From assembly GCA_003550325.1 (NCBI GenBank), contig QKWP01000427.1:198530-262529 (forward strand): DNA of 64,000 bases. The letters are read 5' to 3'. The notes under the pieces were generated by a model. That model worked only from the letters and a program-made list of their open reading frames with translations. It ran no database searches and had not been told where the DNA came from. Position 1 is the first letter of the stretch; the number at the start of each line of letters is the position of its first letter. Position numbers and translations under genes: made by a program. This document shows, piece after piece, positions 33,254 through 46,369 of this stretch. This stretch comes from Gigaspora rosea. Lineage: Eukaryota > Glomeromycota > Glomeromycetes > Diversisporales > Gigasporaceae.

Positions 33254-36200
33254 TTATCGGTAGCTCAAGAAATTAATTTTATCCGAGCAATTCTTGTAGG
33301 ATAATTAAATCGATCGTACAAGGTTATTTATTAAAAGCTGTTAAATTTATTAAATAGCGAAAAGGTTATTTAAAGAAATTTAATAATATGCAATTATTTC
33401 GAAAAGAATATTCACAAAAATTTTTTGTGCAAAAAAAAAAAAATTACAGTCAAACCTTGTTATAGTTTACTCTTGATATAGTCACAACCTTTATATAATT
33501 GCACTATTTTTAAGCTCTAACTACTGTAATTAAAAAAAAAAAATTAGCTACCTGTTGTTAAAAAATAATTAATTAAAAAAACTGCTCGATACAACTGTAA
33601 GCATCAAGGCAGTTTTGCCTCATCACGATGCCAAGCATGTGACATGCCCGATTTATGTTCAGTGATATTAGTTGCGTAGTAAATGTAAAGTCCAAAAAAG
33701 TCCAAGTATAAATACAAAGTAATTAATTAATATACAGATATATTAATAATCAATAAGGTATACAGAGGAAATGACTTGTTTCTTCTGTGAACCCGACATT
33801 CGTTCAAGTTACATCGAACCAGCTTCCCTGCCCAATAAAAGTTTCCGAAGCGGTCTATCGGGACGACAGCTATATGGGTTAATATGTGGCTAATAGGTTT
33901 TGGTTTGAAAAATATTGCTTGTCGAGGTGACAGTCATTCATGCAGGATTCTAAACGCATTCTATGACCTGTCGGGACGACGGTCAAAGAAGAAAAAAATT
34001 ACTGTTACAGTCATCCTCTATAATCACGCTGTTTGTTTTACATAAAAATTGTGATTACTGTTATCCTCCTCTATAATCATGCTGATTGTTTTACATAAAA
34101 ATTTATGTGACTATAAAGAATTTATTATAATGTGCTTATATAGAAGGATTTTTTTATAGGTTTATTAATAAAGCTTTCAAAATTAGTGTGATTATATAGA
34201 GTTTGTGATTATATAGGAGGTGACTGTAGAGGATTACAACTGTACACGATACTAAGAAATTGCGTAAGTTGCGCGATAAGCAGGAGAAGTCACTCATATG
34301 TATTTCCGTAGCAAGTCAAATTAATTAAAATTAATTAATAAATTAGAGTATTCTAATCATCATCATCCCTAAAATTGACCGATATAATTTTTAATTTTAT
34401 TAATTAAATAAACTTTCTTTTTTATTAATTGAAAACTTTATCATGACTAATAATATTTTTGCACGTATCATGCAATAAATAAACCTAAAAGCAACCATCA
34501 AACTACTAACGATTTAGCCACCTTAACCCTTACCCTAATAATATTTGCGTATTAAATTTCGGTCAACCTTAATAATATTCGCATAATAGATATCGTTCTA
34601 ACCCTAGCAGTATCCCATAAAAGATATTGTTCAACCCTACAATATTCGCTCTTTTACCATATAGCAATTATAAATATAACAATAACGGCATCATCATCAC
34701 GACGAACATTCAACGAGAACGATACCTTTCGTACAACAGCCATTATTTTATCGCACAACAAGCACGAAAACAACGACCACGTAACTCGAATGACGCCCTT
34801 ATCATACCTAGAGAAGAGCACTAGTAAATATGTACAAAATCTAACTAACTACATAACACCACCTAACAATGTTACAAACGAAGCATGGACAACACCCAAC
34901 CTGAATAACGCCTTAAAGTTACCTAAAAAGAAGAAAAATATTACGTTAGTTAAATATACATGTGGACTGAAACAACAAAAAGAAACTGTACAGACGAAAA
35001 AAAGAAAACCTCACCATCTGCAGCGACGAACTGCACTACCGCGAAATTCCAAGCCTACCTGAGTGACAGAAAAAAGAGCAACCAATAGTAAAATCCATCA
35101 TCAGCGCCAACAAACTGCACCAATGATACACCAGTGATGGCACCATGACGACTACGCTGATGATCTTAACTGATATAAAAAGAAAGAGTGTGTTAGTTAA
35201 AATACGGATTGAAAAAAAACAAGTGATAATCAATGATCATATATATATTAAGGGGGATGATTAGTGATGTGCCATTTATATGATATCTGAAAAATTTTAG
35301 CATACAATACGTACATTACGTATCGTACATTACGTATAAAGTAGTACTGTACGCGGTACATCACTAGGGATTATAATATCATCCTAGATGGTCTCTATAA
35401 TATCTCAGTAAATTGATTAAAAAAAAAATTAAAAAAAATAATTAAATTTTATTTGGCGGCGCTTATATGGCGTATAAAGATGACTACATTTTTAATCTCG
35501 AGAAGTTGGTTCATCCAATGAGAGATAAAAATATCATTTGCCCAATAGGAGATGGTGGGGAAAATTAGTAAATACGAAAATAAGTTGAGTTTATTTGGAT
35601 TCTCTATTTGAAATTCCGAAATCAAAAAAAGAAATAGGTGCATTTTTATTATCAACATACAAAAACATAGAATTTAAATCTCATTTAGGCCGTTTGCAGT
35701 TGAAACTATTTCCTGAGCTTACCCAAAAATTAAATAAATAGAAATAAAAGTTTGGTCGATATGATAGCCAGGATAGCAGCCGAATTTTTCGACTTACGTT
35801 GGGATTTCTCGGTACACTATGTTCAATTTTTTCCCTCCTCCCTCTGTAATACACTAGCCTTATTTGAAAAAATTCGCAAAAAAATAGAAATAAATACGTA
35901 ACTAATCTGAATCACCATATTATCATTAAGTTGATTTTTCGTTTCTCATTACCGGGTTTTAAAAATCCCGATCGGCGGGCGGAATTTTTTTTAATATACT
36001 GTAAATAGATGGGTTATGTTCATATAGGGCCATGCAAAGTTATTTTTCATTTTGCATAGAATGAATCAGAAAATTTGTCAGCAATTGATTTTTTCTATCA
36101 GTCTTATCGATAATTCCAGGAAACCAAGACCTCGTCGAGTGATACCGGATAAACTTATGTGAAAAATAAAAAGCAAAACCATACGATTGGGACTTCAAAA

Positions 36201-39200
36201 AAAAAAAAAAATTTAACTTGAAAGCGGATCTGCGGTAATACGAAACGAAAAATTAACTTTTGCGTGGCTTTATGATAAACTGCTCAATATAAATAATATA
36301 GTTAATGCAATTGAATATTGAAATTAATGTACCAGTAACGAATGCCAAGAACATACACATACGTCATTGCACATTTTTCCGATGGTAACTTCATCAGCAG
36401 GCCATTTACCTGGCATCGCATAGGATAGGATTAACATCTTTATTTGATACAGATATATACTATTTGTAAATTATTCGCCTTGTGTGATGTCAGGTAAATG
36501 GATGGTCTGTCGGGAAAATGACCATCGGGAAAATTAGACGTAACCTACCACATAAGAAATCCAATACCACATCAATAGTATATGGTGTCTTTGACTTGAA
36601 AATAGGGTTCCGAGGAACCAAAACTAAAATTGAGATTTTGTTAAATCATAATTTAATAACGGATAACATAATATCAAATCGCATAGTGGATAAATATTTT
36701 ACCATCAATTTGTCGGGACATTGTTACTCAATTTATCTAAAGTTAGCGGAAAATAAAATTTGGGTTGTTTGGGTTAAACAATCTTTATTTGCTGTTTACT
36801 CAAAAAAAATCAAATATTTCCTAATTGGTATGTAAACGTATTATAGAAATTGCTAATTAAGAGTATTTAATTTCATCGGGCATAGCAACACTCCCAATTT
36901 AGTTAATTTTGCCCTTTTTTGGATGTCTTTGTGGATACCGGAATTGGGCCCTTATTTCCCACCATGTACAAACCAAAAAAGGAAATTTTTGCAAGATCAG
37001 ATGTAAAATGAAATTCGTTGATATTTTTCAAAAATCGCCAATAACTCAAAATTTAGTCTAAAAGGCCACCTCTTTAAAGTTCCAGTGACATATTAATTTT
37101 CTTCCAGTAGCCTTCCAGTGGACTTCCAGTGATCCTCCAGTTTATATTGCCGATTCTCTTTACGGCTACAGGGTGGCCTTTTACGTTTCCTTATGCATGT
37201 GTAGCTTTTCGTACTGCGATTGTTTCTGGTTGTTCCTTTATTACTGGTGTCGTTTGCTTACATTTGTTGTAGTGGGCTGTTTGAATTTTGTGTCTCTGTA
37301 TTTGTGTATTTGTAATTTAGATTAGAGCCTAAAAGGGGATAGCGAGCCCTTATCCCATATGTTCTTCAGTTTTGTTTAAATAAAGTCATCTGATCGAGTG
37401 ATTATTGCATAAGCTGATTTAAAATTTCTTGATGATAACAATAATCGAATCGAGCAATAACTAAGTATAATAATACTTGAAATGAAATTGTCAAGTTTTC
37501 CGTAGGTTGAATTCTTGTACAATTTCATGTGTTGGAAACTTTATTAAAAGGCACGTTTATTATTACTTATCCATAACTTCTGCTAACTAACAATAACGTT
37601 TTTTCTATAAAAAATTTCTTCATAAATTGAGAAATGTTCTCAATTTAAGGTTTATAAGTATTAAATTATCTTATTCACGTAATGGCAAAAAAATAACTAT
37701 AGATGACATAAAGGTTTGTAATTAATTAGTGTTCTAATGCTTTTAAGATTTAATTGTTATGGATTGTGTCCGGTACAAAACATAATTGAAAGCCCGATGA
37801 CGGGTTTTCTTTTGGCAACACTCATGTACGCAATATCGGATTGAATCTTTACCATTACGACAAAGTTAATGTCAACCTTATTTCGGATTCGGATTTGAAA
37901 AATATTTAGGTTCCGCTCGAAACATTTGCGAATATTTATTTCAATTTGAAAATTTTTTTACTTAAAATATGAACGCCCCTGAATATTATAAATTGTGCGT
38001 TCTTGAATGCCATTGTAACGGTTGAATAGAGAGCTTCAAAACAATATAGACAATAGTGCAATTTAGACTCCAACGTGTACGAATAGGAAAGTATAAATAG
38101 GCGGTAGAGAGACAAAAGTAATCAAATATACAATTTCGTGGGGCTTAGTGAAAAAAGAATCACTAAACTACAACAATAGAATAGAGACGTAGATGCTGGT
38201 TATGCTAATATGGGGGATATCAATAATTTGATATCAAAATAATTGATATAAAGATGCTATGCAAGTGAAGCGATTGTGGTTGATATGTTTAAAGAATGTT
38301 TCTAACGAAACGAGGTTGATCAGGTGACTCCTTTGCCGAGAAGATTTAGGAATATTTAGGTACTCCGGAAAATAGGTCACCGAGGGCAGATAGTTTCAAA
38401 AGAACTGACTGAGGCTGATGATGCTAGAGGAGGCGATAATCCGATAATTTTATTATCAACGAAAGCACTTTTACTAGAGGTCAAAATAATCTTTCGACGT
38501 TATCATGTGACCAAGTTCCAAAGATTTGAAAAGCAGGTGACATAAAATTCGAGTCTTAATAAAGCCAATTCGAGGTTACAAGTCAATTCAGTCCGTCAAA
38601 TTGAGTTACAAATAGATTATTAAAGTTACAAGTTGAATTTCAAGAGATGGGTATTTTACTTTATTAATAAGTTATTATTTCAAAAGTTGACATGGAACTT
38701 ATTCAGCTTTATTAATTCGTAAAGGTCTTATATACATTTTAATTTTTTCAGCATCTAGCTATAAATTTAGCATTTATGCTAATAATTTAGCATCTACATA
38801 GAAAATTTAGTATCTGTGTGGCATCTGTGCTATAAATTTAGTATTAATGCAAAAAATTTAGCATTAATGTGAAATTAAATGCACTGCACTTTCTCTATCA
38901 CATGAAATTCCCTTTTTTGTATAACTAATTATTTTAGCACAAAGAATTTTTAATTTTATTTATTATGGGTTTACTATCACATCTTAGAACATAACAACAT
39001 ACAAATAATAATAAAAATAAAAAAAATATAGAATAATATAAAAATTTCATAGTCTCATTTTAATCTATTATATAAACCTTCTTGGAATTGAGCTTCTGCA
39101 AAATTTGTAAGTAAAAGAATATCAACTAAGTTAATCTCCCCTCTAGGGGAGGGGGGGGGAGGGTGGTTCACTTAGTAAAATTTTAAAAAAATTTTTTCAA

Positions 39201-40582
39201 AAAAAAAAATTTCCGAATTTTTCCGTGACTATATAAAAATTTTCCAAAATGTCCTGTAGTCCTATGTATATTTATCAAAATTTTTTTTACTATGAGGGAG
39301 AAGGGAGCTCTGAGGAGGGGAGGTAATATAAAACACATAATCAACTTGGTTTGGCCTAATTGATAATCCATCTATTAACTGGAGAGTGATCCTATAGGCG
39401 AAATGTAACGTGCTTCCATCTACAATTATTTTTCTTACTAAGTTAATAATACATGTCCACTAATTGAAAGTTGTAGAGCTCGTCAAAATGCATTTAGCAG
39501 TAGTTAGATCATTCAAATCAGCCCAGTAGATGGCAAGATATCGTCAAAAACATTGGCTGACTATATAAAAATCTGAGCTGGAGATTATATATAAAATTAC
39601 TATAGGCAAAATATAGTATGCTTCTATCTAAAACTTTTTTCATACTAAGTTAATGATATATGCCCACTAATTGAAAGTTGTAGAACTCGTAGAGATGCAT
39701 CTAAAGGTAGTTAGATCATCCAAATCAACCCAGTAGATGGCGAAATATCGTTGAAAAACGATTGGCTGACTATATAAAATCTCCATATAAACAAACATTG
39801 TTTATATAAGAGATTTTATATAGTTGACCAATTGTTTTTTAATGATATCTCGCCATCCACTGGGCTGATTTGGATGATTTAACCACCATTAAATGTGTTT
39901 TGATGAGCTCTACAATTTCAATTAGTGGGCATGTATCATTAATTTAATAAGAAAAAATGTTTTAGATGGAAGCATGCCACATTTTGCCTATAGTAATTTT
40001 CATATGTAATCTCCGTTATGGATTTTTATATAGTCGGCCAATAATTTTTTGACGATATCTTGCCATCTACTTGACCGATTTGGATGATCTAACCACTGTT
40101 AGATGCGTCTTGACAAGCTCTACAACTTTTAATTAGTCGATAAGTACCATTAACTTAGTAAGAAAAAAAACTTTTAAATAGAAGCATGCCACATTTTGCC
40201 TATGATCATTCTCCAGTTGGCAGGTAAATTATCAATTAAGTAACTTGTTTAAAATATAAAAATATATTTATATTATTCAAACTCAAATTAGTTTGCAAAC
40301 TTCAAATCAAATTCAAATCAAACTTAGTATAGTATTTGGGTTTGGTTTGAATTTAATTATTTTTTATTTGAATTTGGGTTTGATCTCAAACTTTATAAAA
40401 TTTATAGTTTGAGTATATTTTAACAAAAAAATTTTTTGCAAAATTTTGTTATATATAAGGTGTTTGCTAACATCTTATCCTAATATTGAAAGTTAACTTT
40501 TTAATTAGAAGATGCAATAATGTATTATGATTTTTTTAGCCAATAGAATTTTAACACTATCATTATATGTCTATAAAAATTT
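33254..40582 (+). repeat. Large duplication, copy 2
   Basis: Second copy of 25486-33252. It contains the same MITE (34008-34226), hAT-like MITE (35262-35366), small elements (36373-36535 and 37060-37182), LTR-like element (38014-38979) and foldback (39377-40218). It lacks one 111-bp unit and the segment equivalent to 31463-31804. Unique sequence resumes at 40583. Confidence 0.95.
38014..38979 (+). mobile_element. LTR-like element, family 2, duplicate copy
   Basis: Identical to 30357-31322, including the CpG-depleted tandem units at about 38750-38875. Confidence 0.65.
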
Positions 40583-40609
40583 TATGCGGTTCTTATATAT
40601 AATCGAAGG

Positions 40610-41689
40610 TAGGGATGTTATCCTGTTCATCCAAACTCTGTTCGGCCCTGTTTGAAACCCAAACTAGTTAAACTCGAGTTTTTGTAGTCACATGATTTTT
40701 ACTATAATATTTAAACTCCTCCTGCTCAAATTGAGTTCAGAATCGGTTAGATGAGCAAAATGCTTGATTAGTAATTAACTTTTACTATCATGCATTGACA
40801 AAATATATCTTTTTTCGATTGGCCGATTATTATGATGTTATGCTAATATGACGAAGATAGACTTTTAATTAAAAGTTAATTGCGATATTATGACAATATT
40901 AATTTTTTTTTTAATTAATTACCACGAAGTTAAATAATAAAAATTGCTTTTTTTAATATATAAATGTGCAATTTTTTCGTTTGCACATATTTTTACTTAT
41001 TTACTTAAACTTCGTAAGATGGATGAAAAAACGCACTTGACCAATTTATTAACCAAATTAAACATACCTTTTTGAGCTTTCAAAATATACTTGAATCCGA
41101 AACACTTTCAAAATAACAAACCATCCCCAAAATGATTAAAAAAATCCTTTCTGGAATGAACTTGTTGAAATTTGTGATAAATGATATTGCAATAAACCTT
41201 ATTCAATAGATACTGGTCTTGTACGCTATTCTGGACTTGCACAAATGCATGTAATTATTTGATCGTGCAGGCTACTTCTGTATCTAGTGAAGAATGCTTT
41301 CTAAAGCCAAAAATCAATTAATCCAATCCATAATCGACTACCTGAAGAAAGCATAACTGCAAGTCTCTGTCTAAAAACATAGTACGAATCAGGCATCCCT
41401 GACTGTGTAGAATATTATTAAACCAGATATTATTATGTTGTTCAACAAATAAATAATACGTAGCAATAGATGCAATAAATATTGTAAATGCATAATATGT
41501 ATATTTTACAAATGTAAAATTGCTTTAATAAATATATAGCATGCTTTATTAAATTGTTCAAACAAGCATAATTATTAACACATTTGCATAAACTGAATTC
41601 AATAACCAGTTTTACATGTGTGGTTCGAAACAGTATTCAAACGAGTTTTTGAGCACGAACCAACTGGTTGGAACAGGATAACATCCCTA
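40610..41689 (+). mobile_element. Decayed hAT transposon with clear ends
   Basis: Exact 8-bp duplication ATCGAAGG on both sides (40602-40609 and 41690-41697). Inverted ends TAGGGATGTTATCCTGTTC and complement GAACAGGATAACATCCCTA. On the plus strand near 41270-41395, frames interrupted by stops and a shift read SVSSEECF, KAKNQL and RLPEESITASLCLKT. These are recognisable pieces of the hAT C-terminal dimerisation domain. The rest of the transposase is gone. A relic of an autonomous element. Confidence 0.85.
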
Positions 41690-41697
41690 ATCGAAGG

Positions 41698-42083
41698 GCA
41701 TAATATAAAATTTAAGTACTCCAAAAGGAGTAGTAAATATATGGTCTTAATTTTGTTAGCTTTTTCTACCTTGACTTGCTAGTACCTACTAGCAAGGTCA
41801 AAAGAGCTATACTACAATAATCTATTTAATGTGTTCAAAAGGTTTTAAATATTAGTAGAGGTAATTATCTTTTTGAGTCATAGTATTAAGCTATCAATAG
41901 TTAATACAAAATTGTATTTGTCTATTTTTCTTCAAAACCAAAATGATAGGAGAGGTCCAAGGGCTTTTGCATAGCTAAATAAACTCTTTCTTTAATATTT
42001 TAGGAATATATCTTTAATAATTGATTTTTCTTTAGAAAAATAGCAATACAGATATTTTTTCTGAATAAACACTACTAGTAATT
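41698..42083. other. No gene seen
   Basis: AT-rich spacer. Short CTAGTACCTACTAGCAAG palindrome near 41779. Confidence 0.4.
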
Positions 42084-42692
42084 TTATAATATCACAGATT
42101 ATTGTAAAATCAGATTATCGTGAAATCCACGTAATTTCTGAATCACTAAAATTTCCAAAAATTGTATAAACAATCAATCTAATTGATCTACACTATGTAA
42201 TCAAAACAATCGAATGCTATAACTGGTTAGTATGCCTATATGCTGCATAAATCACATTCTTGATATCTATATAAAAGACCTTTTAACTGTATCAAAAAGA
42301 AGACCCTAACCCTAACTTTAACCAAAACCATAAGGAAAAATAGAGTCTATAAACCACTAACAAAAAAAAATTTTGCCTCATGTTTGGATTAGGGCTAACC
42401 CTAATCTATAAACCACTAACAAAAAAAATTTTGGCTCATGTTTAGGGTTAGGGTTAGTGTTAGAATTGCCTTTTTGATATAGTTTGAAGGTCTTTTATTT
42501 ATATATATCAAGAATGCAATTTATGCAGCATATAGTCATATATTAATAGTCCTCCAGTTATAGCATTCGATTGTTTATCAGATCAATTGTTTACACAATT
42601 TTTGGAAATTTTAGAAAATCTATGATAAGGAGATCACATAGATTTTACAATAATTCAATTTCATGTTAATCTGTGACATATAATATCTAACA
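42084..42692. mobile_element. ~600-bp foldback with telomere-like core
   Basis: The arms are inverted copies: GTAAATTGATC/CTATAACTGG-type and ATGCTGCATAAAT sequence on the left, and TTTATGCAGCATA, CCAGTTATAG and ACAATTTTTGGAAATTTTAG on the right. The centre holds ACCCTAACCCTAAC, GATTAGGGCTAACCCTAATC and TTAGGGTTAGGGTTAG. Part of the right arm (CCTTTTTGATATAGTTTGAA to ATGCAATTTATGCAG) is homologous to the interior of the MITE at 23238-23384. Confidence 0.75.
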
Positions 42693-43932
42693 AGATTGGT
42701 TTTCTCTAGCTTTTAACCTTTCTATACGAATAAGTCAGTATTTTGCTCTAGCAATTTTTGCAAAAACTTATATTGCTGTTTATTGAGAGTATCCAAATTA
42801 TAAGAGTATTTTTCTTTTTATTTTTCTCACCATAGTAATAATCAAATAAATTACTAACTTCTATCTCTTTTTTTTTATTTTTATTGAGATATACCTATAG
42901 TAGAATCTTTTATCTAAATGTAAGCATTCTCTGCGAGTTGGTATGATATTTAATACTAGTAAATTTCATTTTTTTTCTCTATTCTAGATTTTCTCATGCT
43001 TCATTAATTTCTTTATTGATATTAGAATCATTTTTATTAAATTTATATTCTGGGACTTGATGATTCTAGGTATAACTATACCACTCAAAACTAGAATCAT
43101 TTGATTCTTCTGATTCATTTTCAAGAAATATTATGTAAAAAAAATTACCAAAGTACTGATAATAGAAGATGCTAATTTATTACTATAAGTTAAAGGTATT
43201 GGTAACTCTTGTTCTAATAGCATAATCAGAAAGTTTATCTTTATTTTTTATCCAAAACTATTATTGCCATTATTATTTTTAGGAGTCTTAAGGTTTATTT
43301 AAATTTTAGTATTAATAAAATTATCATCTATTTTAGCTTTAATTCATTCTAGATTATTAGCATAAAGAGAAGCAATAGTCTCTTTTGAAGGAATAATTTT
43401 TCTGTCAGTTTCTTCTAATTGTAATTTGAGCGAGGAGGTGCATTGTTCAAGATCCTCAAAGAGCTGCAGTATCAAAATATTTAAAGATTCAGGATTTTCA
43501 AATAAATTAGATATCTAATCCTTATTTTCTTCTTCTCATCTAGAATAATTATATATTCTTCTAACTCTTTATCTTCATACTCATCACTTGCACTAATTTC
43601 ACTTTCAGAATCCTCTTATATCTTTTTTTTCTAAACTTTAATTTTTTACTTAAAGATCATATAAGTGAATGATGCTTATTACTTGTAATATCTAAATGTG
43701 ATAAGTATAATATTCAAAATTTGGATAAACATTTACACAATTTGTTACACAAATTACTAGGGTAAAATAAATTTGAGTGATTGACATTTATATGATAGGC
43801 CTATTTTTAGTAAATTACAATAGTAGGGTAGGCTTTTTTTAGGGTTTCTTAAAAGAAACCAACAATTAATAAGAATATTAAATTATATAATAATTACTAT
43901 GACACAATAATGTACTCTTATAAATTGAAAAT
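42693..43932. other. No gene seen
   Basis: Long AT-rich stretch full of stops in all frames, with no recognised element. Confidence 0.45.
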
Positions 43933-44390
43933 CATATGGGCTGATTTAAGTAATTTATAAGTAGAGCTTATTTTTTTAAAAACTTTAAGGCTAAATAACT
44001 TCTGATCTACTGGTCTGTTTTAAATGATTTTACTACCAAAATGTTTGCCTCTTTGAGACGATTCCAACAGCCCAAAATTATTAAAATCCAATTACAGGAT
44101 CGCAAGATAATGCGTTGTCAAATAGTGACGCATCTATGGTAGGGTTGATTGTTAGACATAGGACTAACCAATCAACCCCACCTCCTAGGTGCGTCACTAT
44201 TTGACAGTGCATTATCTAGCGATCCTGTAATTGGATTTTAATGATTTTGGGCTCGTTGGAATCGTCTTAAAGAGATGAACATTTTTGTAGTAAAATCATT
44301 TAAAACAGACCAGTAGATCAGAAGTTATTTAGCCTTAAACTTTTTAAAAAAATAAGCTCTACTTATAAATTACTTAAATCGGCCCATATG
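43933..44390. mobile_element. 458-bp foldback element
   Basis: Ends CATATGGGC and GCCCATATG. Arms of about 200 bp match as inverted copies, for example TTCTGATCTACTGGTCTG on the left with its complement CAGACCAGTAGATCAGAA on the right, and CAATTACAGGATCGC with GCGATCCTGTAATTG. The centre is near 44160. Confidence 0.85.
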
Positions 44391-45404
44391 CTTTTCTTTT
44401 TATTAAGTATATCAATCGCTTTGCAAATTAGTAATTCAATACGCTACATTTTCAATACTAAACCGTAGATATGATTTGATTGGACTGATACTAGGCTGGA
44501 CTATATAAAATATATAAAAACCCAAAGTTTTATATTAACTACAATATTGCAATAATTACAAAAAGTAACCTATTATTAGTATGAAATATACTTTCATATT
44601 CTTTACAGAGTGTATTCGTTACTGCTATTTTACCTTTTTATTCAAGAATACAGTGTTATTTTAAAGATTCAAAAAAACAAGATAGCATAGTGTTCTTAAG
44701 GTGCCCATTCCTAGAAAAATAGTCTCTATGGATAAATGCTAATAAACCAAAAAAAAAAGCAAATTATATAAAAAACGTTGAATTAATATACCTATTCATG
44801 AAACTTTTCTAATTTTTTATTACTTTTATACTATTTAGCTAAATTGAGCCATTTTAACTAAATAGTAGAAAATAAGTTAACAAAACTAAACATATTGAAA
44901 TTATATTAAAGGAACTTTCTAGTATACTAGCATACCTATTTTGGAATTGGTAAAAATTAATGTACAAAATTTGGGAAATCTTAATATGTGATTCAAAAAT
45001 ATCACCAAAATGAGTCAAATTAGCCCATAAGTTCAGACATCATTTTTAAAATTCTTCAAATACAATAATTTTTTTATCCTTTTATATAAGAGTCATTTCA
45101 GAGATTATTCAGTTAATTTTAGCATTAACCTGTAATAACTAGTCATTACTAACTATAGTATTATAGGATATAGTATTGGTAACCACTATATCAGATTCCC
45201 AAATAATCTATATGAGCTTGTATTTGAGTATCATCAGCAAATTTTATATATAGATATTGATCGATATATAGCACTTAATCATTTTATATTGTTATAGAAT
45301 AAGTTGTAGTTAATTTTGGTAGAAATTAGTTAAGAAATTAGAACTTAATATGGAAATTTTGTAATAACTGTATTTAGTAATAGTGATAAGCGAAATTGAT
45401 GTGC
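44391..45404. other. No gene seen
   Basis: AT-rich spacer. A fragment at about 45232-45275 (CAGCAAATTTTATATATAGA, then ATCGATATATA) matches the ATCGATATAT-type foldback at 47740-48045. Confidence 0.45.
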
Positions 45405-45540
45405 AATGACACTCAATGATGCTTAGCGACGCTTAATGACGCTTAGCGACGCTTAACGACGCTTAGCGACGCTTAATGACGCTTAGTGACGCTTAATGAC
45501 GCTTAGCGATGCTTAATGATGCTTAGCGATGCTTAGCTCA
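45405..45540 (+). repeat. GACGCTTAGC minisatellite
   Basis: About 12-13 units of a 10-bp motif GACGCTTAGC or GACGCTTAAT. Outer units have GATGCTTA, a CG-to-TG change, while inner units keep CG. No coding frame. Confidence 0.85.
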
Positions 45541-46224
45541 ATAGATATATAAACTTATCTTATTTCCCTTAGTTTTAGACAGATCCAGACATTGTATTTT
45601 ATCTTTGCCTTTATATTTATTATCCTCCTCTCTTATTATTAATAAACTCTTGGGATTTCTAAGGAACAGACACCTTGGAATAGCCCTCTTGTTAAATTAA
45701 TAAACTGTCTATCATCTCTTGTTGTTTTATACCGAACTGCTATAGAGAAGTGTGTAGTTTCTTACAGACATAAAAGAAACTATACTTCCCTCTTGCACAC
45801 CGCTTCACGCCCAAAGTAAGGGATCTCAGGAGCCATGTGATTGTTACCTTATCGGAATTAAAGAAGGCTTCCGGTACTGTAACAATATCGATTATAAAAT
45901 ATCGTTATATATCGATTAATTGGATAAAAATCGATATATATCTATAATCAATATATATCATTTTTTATATTAAATCATTATATATCTATAAATCGATTAT
46001 AATCATAATTCTTTGAAACAATATATAGCAATTAGCAAATCTTTAATGATTACTTAGTGTTTTGACTGCATCACGAAAATTTCAACTCGGATCACCAGAT
46101 TAAAAAAAAAAAACAAGTAAAATTTCAAAAAAAAGTAGGTTAAAAAAAGAGAAAGACAAAATAAAAAAAACTGGCGTAAGAAAAAAAAAAAAACTTAAAA
46201 AAAAAAGGCCGTTTTGAACGATCT
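45541..46224. repeat. AT-rich spacer with ATCGATATATAT motifs
   Basis: 45885-46005 has several ATCGATTATA/ATCGATATATAT motifs in both orientations. 46100-46210 is A-rich low complexity. No gene is seen. Confidence 0.5.
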
Positions 46225-46350
46225 TTACCCCCTCTCTCTTTTTCCCCTCTCCCTTTTTCTCCTCTCCCTTTTCCCCTCTCCCTTTTCCCCCTTTCCCTTT
46301 TCCCCCTTTCCCTTTTTACCTCTTTTTCTTTTTCCTTTTTTTTTTCTCTT
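46225..46350 (+). repeat. Polypyrimidine tract
   Basis: Repeats of CCTCTCCCTTTT and CCCTTTCCCTTTT, all C and T on the plus strand. Confidence 0.85.
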
Positions 46351-46369
46351 TCTTTTTAGTATTTTGAAT

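Noticed and set aside
42300..42465. Chromosome end or internal telomere tract
   Set aside because: Only two or three TTAGGG-like units in both orientations, inside a foldback element.
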